A stretch of 57,027 nucleotides of DNA from Telmatospirillum sp. (GTDB lineage: Bacteria > Pseudomonadota > Alphaproteobacteria > Rhodospirillales > Magnetospirillaceae): assembly GCA_031291415.1 (NCBI GenBank), contig JARLJB010000188.1, positions 1-57,027 of the forward strand, written 5' to 3'. Below are positions 41,801 through 48,723 of the stretch, piece after piece (position 1 is the stretch's first letter; each line of letters starts with the position of its first letter). The notes under the pieces were generated by a model, which was not told the DNA's origin, did no database searches, and was given only the letters and a program-made list of their open reading frames with translations. The position numbers and the translations under genes are program-made.

Positions 41801-42175
41801 ATCGGCGGCGGCTCGACCTTGGGGCCAGCGCCGGAAGTGGATATCGGGAGATTGCAGAACCAGCGTGGCGATTTCCACGCGCCCTCGGATCAACGGCAGC
41901 AGTTGCGGACGCAGTTCGAGACGAGGAACGGTGACGGCGATATCCCCCTCCGCACCATCGGCCAAGCGAACCCGCTCGGCCACGAAGGTCGGCGACGGCA
42001 ACAACGCCAGAGAAATCGCTCCATCGATGGAAACCCGGCGGCCGATGACCGCTTCCAACCGGGCAGCCAAGCCGTCCTTGTAGCTGGTCCAGTCGATCAG
42101 GGACGGCGCCACCAACAGGGCTCCGAACAGAACCACGATGGCTCCGCCGAGAATGCCCAAACCCTTTCGCGTCAC
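38819..42175 (-). CDS. Large AsmA-family protein
   Basis: A 1118-residue protein using a GTG start with GGAGG 6 nt upstream. One N-terminal membrane span (LGILGGAIVVLFGALLVA) is followed by the AsmA opening IDWTSYKDGLAARLEAVIGR and repetitive periplasmic beta-strand domains. The C-terminal AsmA_2 domain lies near TSLLALLQAGLTGGKTHF. AsmA-like proteins bridge the inner and outer membranes and are thought to move phospholipids. The length is at the large end of the family. Confidence 0.9.
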   Translation of the reverse strand: MTRKGLGILGGAIVVLFGALLVAPSLIDWTSYKDGLAARLEAVIGRRVSIDGAISLALLPSPTFVAERVRLADGAEGDIAVTVPRLELRPQLLPLIRGRVEIATLVLQSPDIHFRRWPQGRAAADHPKAMGAMPPAPAAGVSPGPAAPVEAEVPPVFLQAFVPRNVGSLIVENGTFVYEPPGHMAWLLDKVSASFSGQQGGGARLVGSARLGEAEFSFDALQGSLSAGNAPFSLSITTTEGGGVLRFGGQLAGTGTERKVKGKLTLKAPDPARIAKDLGGAAAVLPLPVGNLSLAAAVTGSEREVDLESVVLSLGGVEGLGNASVTFGGTPQFDVKLGFSRLDLDALLSGRRSAPAQPPATPKPSVRAAAGELAATPESSLLPAGVSVALDLGAEVTVFHGGLLRGAHLNAVLANGEVTVNQASLSLPGNTDVNLFGFLVGTPDGPSFDGSFEAGSDDLRGLLDWLKLDVSRVPGDRLHAARLSGKVKIRPDVIDFDGTQLRLDGTRMDAAATVHLGDRPAVGASFVIDSLNADAYWPKAGPKEPAVSVPKNGPDEPAPAELSGGMASAWLDRLDANVKGRITQVMARGVNGQNVTVDGSWKDGHLVLRDLSVGDFAGAQMHVDGTIDGLAGAIPTVKGLHYVLRAKQLGRLFRQTGLWFPFDADRLGAVAASGTLDGGTDGLIVDARVEAAGGGAAVSGRIDGLPSAPKYDLGLEVSHASTVQLAHLAFPDYRPAGNLGAFAAAARLVGAAPSLQLNDLRVKAGPASVAGEARLQLGDRPRLEATLTTGDVPADAYLQAAGRSSAKDLPPPPPPKSEHKGLPDVATDKVSAAPRAVVATGAIGERWSHDPLDFSWSDSFDATLKLDAKAITFGRLRLEAVTAGVELTAGNIALQQLVAQLYGGKLTGDGRLSNDGKADLHLGLSHAQMRDALLGVADVGMVDGAMDGEVSVSTSGRSTAEWLARLRGTGKIAVGDGVIRGFDLKAVDDRLRGVDSPTSLLALLQAGLTGGKTHFSSLTGALRADNGLVTIDDMQLTADGGGAKAFAQINLPAAMMDGRAEFHLASAPSGPPLVMRLSGPLDAPRRFVDINEIQQWLVSRGKAKAKDIVKGALGKLGR

Positions 42176-42406
42176 GCGACCTCCACTGCTGGTATTGCAT
42201 TTTTGACGAATGGCTGCCAAACGTCGAAGAAACCGGCCGACACGACCACGGGACGCAAGGCCGGAGAACGCTGGCTGGTCCGGGCCGTCGGCGGGGGCGT
42301 AGTTTAAGGCGGCAGCGATCAGCAAGCAAATGACACGGCGCGGATCATTTCGCCAAAGACCGCTTCCTCATTGCCTGGCCTGCCGCCACAGACTAAAACC
42401 ACCACC

Positions 42407-44230
42407 ATGTCCCTGCCCTTCGCTGCCCAGTCCTCGCCCCTCGAAATTCTCCGAACCGTCTTCGGCTATGATCGGTTCCGCGGTGCGCAGGCGGAAATCG
42501 TCGACCATCTGATCGCCGGCGGCGACGCCCTGGTGCTGATGCCGACCGGCGGCGGCAAATCGCTGTGCTACCAGTTGCCGACTTTGTGCCGGCCCGGTGT
42601 CGGCGTCGTGGTCTCGCCGCTGATCGCCTTGATGCAAGATCAGGTGTCGGCGCTCCGGCAGCTGGGGATCAAGGCGGCGGCCCTCAATTCCACGCTGTCC
42701 TATGGCGAGCAGGTCGATGTCGAGCGGCAAATGCGTGGCGGCGACATCGACATCGTCTATGTCGCGCCCGAACGGCTGATGACCGACGCTTTCCTGACGC
42801 AGCTCGAGCGCTGCGACATCGCCTTGTTCGCCATCGACGAGGCCCATTGCGTTTCCCAGTGGGGACATGACTTCCGCCCCGAATATCTGCAGTTGGCGAC
42901 GCTGCATCAGCGTTTCCCCAATGTGCCGCGCATCGCCCTGACGGCCACCGCCGACGGCCCGACACGGCGTGAAATCGTCGAAAAGCTTCACCTGGAGCAG
43001 GGACGGCAGTTCGTCGCCGGTTTCGACCGGCCGAACATCCGCTACCGGGTGGCGGCCAAGGGCAGCAGCGCCCGCAGCCAATTGCTGCACTTCATCAAAA
43101 ACGACCACGCCGGTGATGCCGGCATCATCTACCGCTTGTCCCGCGCCAAGGTCGACGAAACAGCCGCATGGCTGCGCGAGCAGGGGCTGGACGCCCTGCC
43201 CTATCATGCCGGCCTCGACAAGACGGTGCGGGCCGCCAATCAGGATCGCTTCCTCAAGGAGGAAGGTGTGATCATCGTGGCGACCATCGCCTTCGGCATG
43301 GGCATCGACAAACCCAATGTCCGTTTTGTCGCCCATCTCGATCTTCCCAAAAGCCTCGAGGCCTACTACCAGGAAACCGGCCGGGCCGGCCGCGACGGCC
43401 TTCCGGCCGACGCCTGGATGGTTTACGGCATGCAAGACGTCGCGCGCCTGCGGCAAATGGTCGAAGGCTCCGAGGCCGGCGAGGCGCAGAAGCGCCTCGA
43501 ACATCGCAAGCTGGACGCCCTGCTGGGCTTTTGCGAAACGACCCGCTGCCGCCGACAGGTGTTGCTCGAATATTTCTCAGACGCCTGCGAACCCTGCGGA
43601 AACTGCGATACCTGCCTTGAGCCGGTGGAAAGCTTCGATGGCAGTGTCGCCGCCCAGAAGGCCCTGTCTTGCGTCTACCGGACCGGCCAGCGCTTCGGCG
43701 CCGGCCATCTGATCGACGTGCTGATGGGAGCCGAGACGGAACGCATCACGGCGCTCGGTCATGACAAACTGTCGACCTGGGGCATCGGCCGCGAATTCGG
43801 CAAGGAGGAATGGCGCTCGATCTTCCGGCAATTGGTGGCGGCCGGCCTGCTCCGGGTCGATATCGCCGGTCATGGCGGGCTGGCCCTGACGGAAGCTTGC
43901 CGCGCCGTGCTGAGGGGTGAACAGCCCATCCGCCTGCGGCGCGACGCGGTCAAGAAGAAATCGGCCGGGCGCGGCGCGCGGGGCGTCCGGGCTCTGGCGG
44001 CCGACGCCGACGAGGCCTTGTTCCAGGCGCTGCGCACCTTGCGTCTGGAACTCGCCCGCGAACAGGGCGTGCCTCCTTACGTCATCTTCCACGACAGCAC
44101 GCTGCTCGACATGGCCCGCGACCGTCCGGGCAGCCTTGAGGAATTATCGCAGTTCTCGGGCGTCGGCCGGGCCAAGCTCGAAAAATACGGCGAGTCATTC
44201 CTCGAGGTGATCAGCCTGTTCGAGGGCTGA
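42407..44230 (+). CDS. recQ: ATP-dependent DNA helicase RecQ
   Basis: A 607-residue 3'-5' helicase. The start MSLPFAAQ is the first ATG and lacks an obvious ribosome site. Motif I MPTGGGKSLCYQLP, motif II AIDEAHCVSQWGHDFRPEY and motif VI YYQETGRAGRDG are all present. The four zinc cysteines follow (CRRQ ... CEPCGNCDTC), then a winged helix and a C-terminal HRDC domain (LREL-type, FSGVGRAKLEKYG). It acts in recombination and replication-fork repair. Its 3' end overlaps rsmB by 36 nt, tail to tail. Confidence 0.97.
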   Translation: MSLPFAAQSSPLEILRTVFGYDRFRGAQAEIVDHLIAGGDALVLMPTGGGKSLCYQLPTLCRPGVGVVVSPLIALMQDQVSALRQLGIKAAALNSTLSYGEQVDVERQMRGGDIDIVYVAPERLMTDAFLTQLERCDIALFAIDEAHCVSQWGHDFRPEYLQLATLHQRFPNVPRIALTATADGPTRREIVEKLHLEQGRQFVAGFDRPNIRYRVAAKGSSARSQLLHFIKNDHAGDAGIIYRLSRAKVDETAAWLREQGLDALPYHAGLDKTVRAANQDRFLKEEGVIIVATIAFGMGIDKPNVRFVAHLDLPKSLEAYYQETGRAGRDGLPADAWMVYGMQDVARLRQMVEGSEAGEAQKRLEHRKLDALLGFCETTRCRRQVLLEYFSDACEPCGNCDTCLEPVESFDGSVAAQKALSCVYRTGQRFGAGHLIDVLMGAETERITALGHDKLSTWGIGREFGKEEWRSIFRQLVAAGLLRVDIAGHGGLALTEACRAVLRGEQPIRLRRDAVKKKSAGRGARGVRALAADADEALFQALRTLRLELAREQGVPPYVIFHDSTLLDMARDRPGSLEELSQFSGVGRAKLEKYGESFLEVISLFEG

Positions 44231-45559
44231 CGATCCGCTTTCCGATACTCCGCCGTCAAAGGGACGTTCGAGAATGGCGGCGAAAAAACCGTCGGTATGG
44301 TGCTGGGCCGGCAACAGGCGCAGCCAGGGTCCTTCGACAGGGCAATCGCCGCCGACGGTCGCCGCCCACTGCTCGCCCACCGGCACCGGGCGAAATCCCT
44401 CATTGGCAGCCAGGAAGGCCTCGATCTGCCGCTCGTTCTCCTCGACCAGCAAGGAGCAGGTGGCGTAGACCAACCGGCCGCCCGGCCGGACCAAACGGGC
44501 GGCACTGGCCAGAATGCGCCCCTGCAACGCCACCAGATGTTCGATATTGTCGGGCGACAACCGCCATTTCGCATCGGGATTACGCCGCCAGGTCCCGGTC
44601 CCCGAACAGGGGGCATCGACCAGCACCCGGTCGAAGGTCCCGGCGTGACGCTTGACCCATTTGTCGGATTCGCTTTCGAGAATGCGGCGGGTGACATTGT
44701 GAACACCGGCGCGACGCAGGCGAAGCGTCGCCTGTTCGGCGCGCCGTTCATTGACGTCGCAGGCGATCAGACGCCCCTTGTTGCGCATCGCCGCCGCCAA
44801 GGCCAGGGTCTTGCCACCGGCCCCGGCGCAGAAATCGACGACCGACTGCCCGGGCTGAGCATCGGTCAACATGGCCAGCAACTGCGACCCTTCGTCCTGC
44901 ACCTCGACCATTCCCTCGCGGAAGACGCTTTGCGCGGTCAACGCCACGCGGGCCGGCAAGCGCAGACCGAGGGGTGAAAAGGGTGTCGGCTCGGCCTCCA
45001 AACCTTCGGCGGCAAGCCGGGCGCGGACCGTCTCGCGGTCCGCCTTCAGACTGTTGACCCGCAGGTCGACCGACGCCTCGTCGCGCAAGGCGCCCATCTC
45101 GGCGGCCAGGCGGTCACCGAATACCGCGGCCAAACGCGGTTCGATCCATTCCGGATATTCGCCGCGCACCCAGGCCGGCATCTCGTGATGGAACAGATCG
45201 CGGCCCTTCAATTGCTGCAGCAGCGCCCAATCCTGCGGCGACAGCGTTTCCAGGCCACGCGCCCCACCGGTACACAGCGGCGCCACGGCTTCCGGCGTCA
45301 GACGGTCGACCAGCACCAGATCGGCCAGCAAGCGCCGACGCGGCGTCGCATCGTAATGGCATTGGGCAAGAATCCAGTCGATCCGGGCCCGCCGGCGGAG
45401 AATTCCCCAGAGACGGTCGGAAATGGCCCGGCGATCCTTGGCGCCGATGTAGCGCCGCGCCTTGAGAAAGGCGCCAGCGACCGCATCGGCCGGCCGGCCC
45501 TGGCGGGCGATCTCTTCCAGCATTTCGACGACAGTGGCGAGACGGCCTTCCGGTGTCAT
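44195..45559 (-). CDS. rsmB: 16S rRNA m5C967 methyltransferase RsmB
   Basis: A 454-residue enzyme. An N-terminal NusB-like RNA-binding domain (residues 1-130) precedes a SAM-dependent Rossmann fold with VVDFCAGAGGKTLALA. The two catalytic cysteines lie in VLVDAPCSGTG and YATCSLLVEENE. The usual partner genes fmt and def are absent here. The 3' end overlaps recQ. The 5' side faces a 360-nt gene-free stretch holding a hairpin array. Confidence 0.93.
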   Translation of the reverse strand: MTPEGRLATVVEMLEEIARQGRPADAVAGAFLKARRYIGAKDRRAISDRLWGILRRRARIDWILAQCHYDATPRRRLLADLVLVDRLTPEAVAPLCTGGARGLETLSPQDWALLQQLKGRDLFHHEMPAWVRGEYPEWIEPRLAAVFGDRLAAEMGALRDEASVDLRVNSLKADRETVRARLAAEGLEAEPTPFSPLGLRLPARVALTAQSVFREGMVEVQDEGSQLLAMLTDAQPGQSVVDFCAGAGGKTLALAAAMRNKGRLIACDVNERRAEQATLRLRRAGVHNVTRRILESESDKWVKRHAGTFDRVLVDAPCSGTGTWRRNPDAKWRLSPDNIEHLVALQGRILASAARLVRPGGRLVYATCSLLVEENERQIEAFLAANEGFRPVPVGEQWAATVGGDCPVEGPWLRLLPAQHHTDGFFAAILERPFDGGVSESGSSALEQADHLEE

Positions 45560-45761
45560 GGCGTCCCACCTTGGACGCGCGTCCGGAACATATCAAAGAA
45601 TGATGCCATGGCTGTGATCCCATCGTCGGGCGGGGCGCCCGGAAACCTTGCGTTGGCGAAGAACCGCAAATGCGCGTTCTAAGGGGTTTCCCGGGCCCTG
45701 GCAACCGAATGCCACAAGCAAACCGACGAAGGAGGACAGATCAAGCGGAACGAGGCGTCTC

Positions 45762-45909
45762 ATACCAACGGCAATAAGTCGTGACTTATTGCCGTTGGTC
45801 GGCTGCAAGCGCAGCCGCGCCGCCGATGCGGCGGAAGCCCAGGCGGACGGAGTCCGCCGCCCGGCGTCTGAGGGGCCGAAAATGTGTCAGCATTTCCGGC
45901 ACTTGGTAT
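45762..45909. repeat. Intergenic element of five consecutive hairpins with terminal inverted repeat
   Basis: Five inverted repeats follow one another: 45764-45799 (17-bp perfect stem, 2-nt loop), 45801-45816, 45820-45834, 45842-45858 (GGCGGAC / GTCCGCC, GGA loop) and 45875-45900. ATACCAA at 45762 and TTGGTAT at 45903 form inverted ends. It resembles a REP/MITE-type mobile repeat or a structured RNA. The rest of 45560-45926 holds no supportable gene. Confidence 0.65.
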
Positions 45910-45921
45910 TACCGTCCGTCG

Positions 45922-46227
45922 TCACAGCCCGGAGCCGAATCCCAGGATCTCCACGGTTGTGTCCTCGCTTCCAAGTTTTGCCTGGCAGGCCAGACGGGAC
46001 TTCGAGCCGACCCCGACGATGCTGTCGAGGCGTTCGTTCTCCTCCCGCCCGATCTTCGACAACGACTTCCGTCCGTCATGGACGAAGACGTGGCAGCCGC
46101 CGCACTGCGCCTTGCCGTCGCATTTGCTGACAATGGCCTCGCCGGCCGCCAGGACCGCCTGCAAAACACTGGCGCCTTCGGACATCGTGACACTCTTTCC
46201 CGAGGGTATGAAGCTGACCAATGGCAT
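45922..46227 (-). CDS. nif-linked [2Fe-2S] ferredoxin
   Basis: A 101-residue ferredoxin starting at MPLVSFIPSGKSVT, with AGGAGA upstream. Cluster cysteines occur as C-x5-C-x2-C (KCDGKAQCGGCHVF) and a distal LACQAKL, the plant/adrenodoxin-type fold. It is last in the leftward nif operon, 23 nt after the DegT-like gene. It is likely an electron donor for nitrogenase or for cofactor assembly. Resemblance to R. capsulatus-type nif [2Fe-2S] ferredoxins is from memory. Confidence 0.85.
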   Translation of the reverse strand: MPLVSFIPSGKSVTMSEGASVLQAVLAAGEAIVSKCDGKAQCGGCHVFVHDGRKSLSKIGREENERLDSIVGVGSKSRLACQAKLGSEDTTVEILGFGSGL

Positions 46228-46250
46228 GGTTTTTCTCCTCTCTTTCAAAG

Positions 46251-47402
46251 TCAAAGATAGATTGCGCTACCGGCGCCGACGTTGACCGACGCCTCCTTCA
46301 TCGTGGCAACGATGAAGGCGATCTTGTCTCTGGTCAGGTGAGTATGGAAAGGCAGCGCGACGGCGCGGTCGGCCAGCTTCTCGGTGACGAAAAGCTGGCC
46401 ACGGCGATAACCTCGGTCGAAATAGTGGCGCTGCAGATGCAGTGGCGAGCAATAGGCCGCCGCCTCGATGCCCTCGGTCTCCAGATCGTCGACGATGGCG
46501 TCGCGGCTCGACTGGCTGAACCGCGTCCCCAGATGAACCAGGTACAGGAACCAATGGACCTCGCCGACCTCAGGCGCGATGTAGGGGTCCTTGATCCCTT
46601 CGAACGAGCGGATTTGCTCGTGGTACAAGTGTTCGATCTGTTTGCGCCGCGCCAGAATGCTGTCGAGGCGGCCAAGCTGCGCCAAGCCGAGCGCCGCCGA
46701 CAATGCGTCCATGCCGACCTGCAACGGCGGCGTCGCCCCCAGCACCACCGAAAACCGCTCGTCCGGCCGACGCCCGCGCAGGCTCCGCAGGGTGGCGGCG
46801 ACGACGGCGTCATCGGTCACCACCATGCCGCCGCTGCCGCAAACCAGCGGTCCCGGCTGTGAGAAATCGAAAACCGCGCAGTCTCCGAAACTGCCGACCG
46901 GAGCCCCCTGATAGGTCGAGCCGATGGCTTCCGTCGAATCCTCGATCAGCTTCAGACCATGACGGTCGGCCAGGGCGCGCAGCTCGCTCCAGGCCGCCGG
47001 ATGGCCGTTGCTGTTGGCCGCGATCAGCGCCCGGCAGGCCGGGGTGATCCGCGCTTCGGCCTTGTCGGGCGCCAGCGTGCCGGCCCAATAATCGATGTCG
47101 GCGAACACCGGCGTCGCGCCCACCTGGACGATGGCGTGCGCCGTCTCGCGGAAGGAATAGGACGGCGCCACGACCTCCTGGCCGGGACCGAGTCCCAAAG
47201 CCTTCAACGCCAGCATCATGCCGATGCCGCCGCTGGCCACCGCCACAGCATAAGAGCGGCCGATGGCACGGGCGAAGGCCTGCTCGAAGGCCTCGACCTG
47301 GGGGCCGCCTTGGAGCGTCGGCGACACCAGCGCCGCGCGCACGGCATCGAGCTCCGCTTCGGTGATATCGGGATCCGAAAGCGGTGTCACCGGGGGGCTC
47401 AC
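46251..47402 (-). CDS. DegT/DnrJ-family protein lacking the PLP lysine
   Basis: A 383-residue fold-type I protein of the DegT/DnrJ/EryC1/StrS aminotransferase family. It has GGPQVEAFEQAFARAIG at the N-terminus, the VVAPSYSFRET segment and the cofactor-binding aspartate region IEDSTEAIG (D155). Where the family has the Schiff-base lysine (SFHxxKxxTTGEGG), this protein reads FSQPGPLVCGSGG, with Gly at the lysine position (about 184) and no His substitute. Ordinary transamination is therefore doubtful. GTG start overlaps the DUF6129 stop as GTGA. It sits in the nif operon before a ferredoxin. Role unknown. Confidence 0.85.
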   Translation of the reverse strand: MSPPVTPLSDPDITEAELDAVRAALVSPTLQGGPQVEAFEQAFARAIGRSYAVAVASGGIGMMLALKALGLGPGQEVVAPSYSFRETAHAIVQVGATPVFADIDYWAGTLAPDKAEARITPACRALIAANSNGHPAAWSELRALADRHGLKLIEDSTEAIGSTYQGAPVGSFGDCAVFDFSQPGPLVCGSGGMVVTDDAVVAATLRSLRGRRPDERFSVVLGATPPLQVGMDALSAALGLAQLGRLDSILARRKQIEHLYHEQIRSFEGIKDPYIAPEVGEVHWFLYLVHLGTRFSQSSRDAIVDDLETEGIEAAAYCSPLHLQRHYFDRGYRRGQLFVTEKLADRAVALPFHTHLTRDKIAFIVATMKEASVNVGAGSAIYL

Positions 47403-47671
47403 GGCCCCCCCCGGTTCACCACCACGACGATACCGGTGGCGTCATCGGGATTACCTGTCAGTTGCCAACAATGATTGCGCCCATCGACCAGATGCAGGTC
47501 GAACCTGGGAAAAGACCGGAAGGCCGGCTCGACACCGATGTCCGAAGCGTCGCAGCGGGTGGCGGTGAGCGCCGGAAACCGCCGCCGCACACCGGCCAGC
47601 AGTGTCTGCGACGACGATGCCTCGGTGAACAGGGTTTCCAGAGTGGCGACATCATCCGTGTCCAAAGCCAT
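47399..47671 (-). CDS. DUF6129 nif-associated protein
   Basis: A 90-residue protein starting MALDTDDVATLE, with GGAAGGAG about 10 nt upstream. The C-terminal part, FDLHLVDGRNHCWQLTGNP followed by a Val-rich strand, recalls the DUF6129 family seen in diazotroph nif clusters. No signal peptide or membrane span. Function unknown. Overlaps the DegT-like gene, so the two are probably co-translated. Family name is from recollection. Confidence 0.65.
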   Translation of the reverse strand: MALDTDDVATLETLFTEASSSQTLLAGVRRRFPALTATRCDASDIGVEPAFRSFPRFDLHLVDGRNHCWQLTGNPDDATGIVVVVNRGGP

Positions 47672-47700
47672 GGCAAGCACTCCTTCCAACCTTAACGAAG

Positions 47701-47812
47701 TGGCACCGGCGTCCCTGCCGGTGTTCCGGCGGAGCCGGAAGAGAGCCGGCCCCCGACAATGTCACCCGAAGGAACGCCGCTGCTCGCGGCGTGACGGGCA
47801 GGGACGCCCGTC
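47701..47812. repeat. Second intergenic hairpin array
   Basis: Four inverted repeats lie in 112 nt: CACCGGC/GCCGGTG (47704-47723), TTCCGGC/GCCGGAA with GGA loop (47724-47740), ACGCCGC/GCGGCGT (47774-47792) and GACGGGC/GCCCGTC (47793-47812). GGCGTCCCTGCC near the left end is the exact inverse of GGCAGGGACGCC near the right end. It interrupts the nif operon between the second nifZ and DUF6129. Confidence 0.6.
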
Positions 47813-47834
47813 CCACTGAGGGACACAAAAGGCA

Positions 47835-48077
47835 TCAGACAACCGGCTCGATCTCGTTTTCGAAACAGCCGACCACGCGGTCCTTGGCGAATTCGACCAT
47901 GTAGACGAAGCTGTTGCTGTCCACATGCGTGCCGATCTGCACGACCTCGCCCGGATCGCCCTGGCGAACCAGGATTTCCTCGTCGCCGGCCGCCGGGAAG
48001 GATCCGTCGTTGCACAGATCGGCCGCCGCCCGGACCGGTTGGCCCCATTGGTATTTCGGCTCACCCGGATCAATCAT
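47835..48077 (-). CDS. NifZ-family protein (second copy)
   Basis: An 80-residue protein beginning MIDPGEPKYQWGQPV, with GGAGGG about 7 nt upstream. This start and GEVVQIGTHVDSNSFVYMVEF match the N-terminal NifZ domain. NifZ acts as a chaperone in P-cluster maturation of the MoFe protein. The start overlaps the preceding nifZ by 8 nt. The pair may split functions combined in longer NifZ proteins such as that of Azotobacter. Confidence 0.8.
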   Translation of the reverse strand: MIDPGEPKYQWGQPVRAAADLCNDGSFPAAGDEEILVRQGDPGEVVQIGTHVDSNSFVYMVEFAKDRVVGCFENEIEPVV

Positions 48078-48366
48078 CGGCATGCCCTCCGCCGGCATCG
48101 ATCGAGTCGAGTTCCTTGCGCTTCATGCCGACGCGATGGCCGCTGCCCAGGAACTCAACCCCGTAGATGTAGAATTGCTGCAGAAAGGTTCCGATGCTGA
48201 CGACGTAACCCTCGTCGCCCTTGACCACCAGAATCTCGCCGATCTCCTTGCCGCCGAAGGTGCCGTCATTGCGGACCGTCCGCCGCGCCCGGACTTTTTC
48301 ACCATAGGCGAAGATCGGCGGATCGTTGAGCTCGACGATATCGCTGTCGCGACTGATATTGGTCAT
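48070..48366 (-). CDS. nifZ: NifZ
   Basis: A 98-residue NifZ-domain protein. YGEKVRARRTVRNDGTFGG, EILVVKGDEGYVVSIGTFL and the basic GMKRKELDSID tail match the short NifZ form common in Alphaproteobacteria. It is 30 nt downstream of nifB, with AGGGAGA before the ATG. Required for full maturation of the nitrogenase MoFe protein. Confidence 0.9.
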   Translation of the reverse strand: MTNISRDSDIVELNDPPIFAYGEKVRARRTVRNDGTFGGKEIGEILVVKGDEGYVVSIGTFLQQFYIYGVEFLGSGHRVGMKRKELDSIDAGGGHADD

Positions 48367-48396
48367 CGCGCCGTCTCCCTAAAACGTCATCGCGCT

Positions 48397-48723
48397 CTAA
48401 GCACTGGCCGTCGCGCGCTCGGTCGAGCAGCCGCCGCCTTTCGGATCGATGATGACGAAGCCGGTTTCCGTCGGCGTATCGGCGAAGTCGATAGTTGCGC
48501 CCTCCAGCAGGATGCGACTTTCAGCCGGCAGGAAGAGCTTTGCGGCGCCGACCTCGAGGACCGCGTCGCCGGGCTGGGGCGCGCCCTCGACCGCGAAGTC
48601 CGACGACAGTCCGGAACAGCCGCCGGGGCTGACCAGCAGACGGAGTCCGGCGCCGGGACCACCTCCCAGGCGCTGCATGCGGCAGATGAACTTTTCGGCG
48701 GCGGGCGTAACGCAGACGTTCAT
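48397..48723 (-). CDS. HesB/IscA-like domain, possibly also translated separately
   Basis: The last 108 codons of the nifB frame. An ATG at 48723 is preceded by GAGAGGAG at good spacing, so a free protein ([12 protein letters not shown]) could be made. [12 protein letters not shown] matches the IscA-type core. The usual C-terminal CGCG pair is reduced to GGGC, leaving two of the three cluster cysteines. It is probably an Fe-S scaffold or carrier serving NifB. Confidence 0.7.
   Translation of the reverse strand: MNVCVTPAAEKFICRMQRLGGGPGAGLRLLVSPGGCSGLSSDFAVEGAPQPGDAVLEVGAAKLFLPAESRILLEGATIDFADTPTETGFVIIDPKGGGCSTERATASA

Noticed and set aside
45593-45763. Small frame between rsmB and the hairpin array
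   Set aside because: The possible start has no ribosome site and lies inside the palindrome. No family resemblance.
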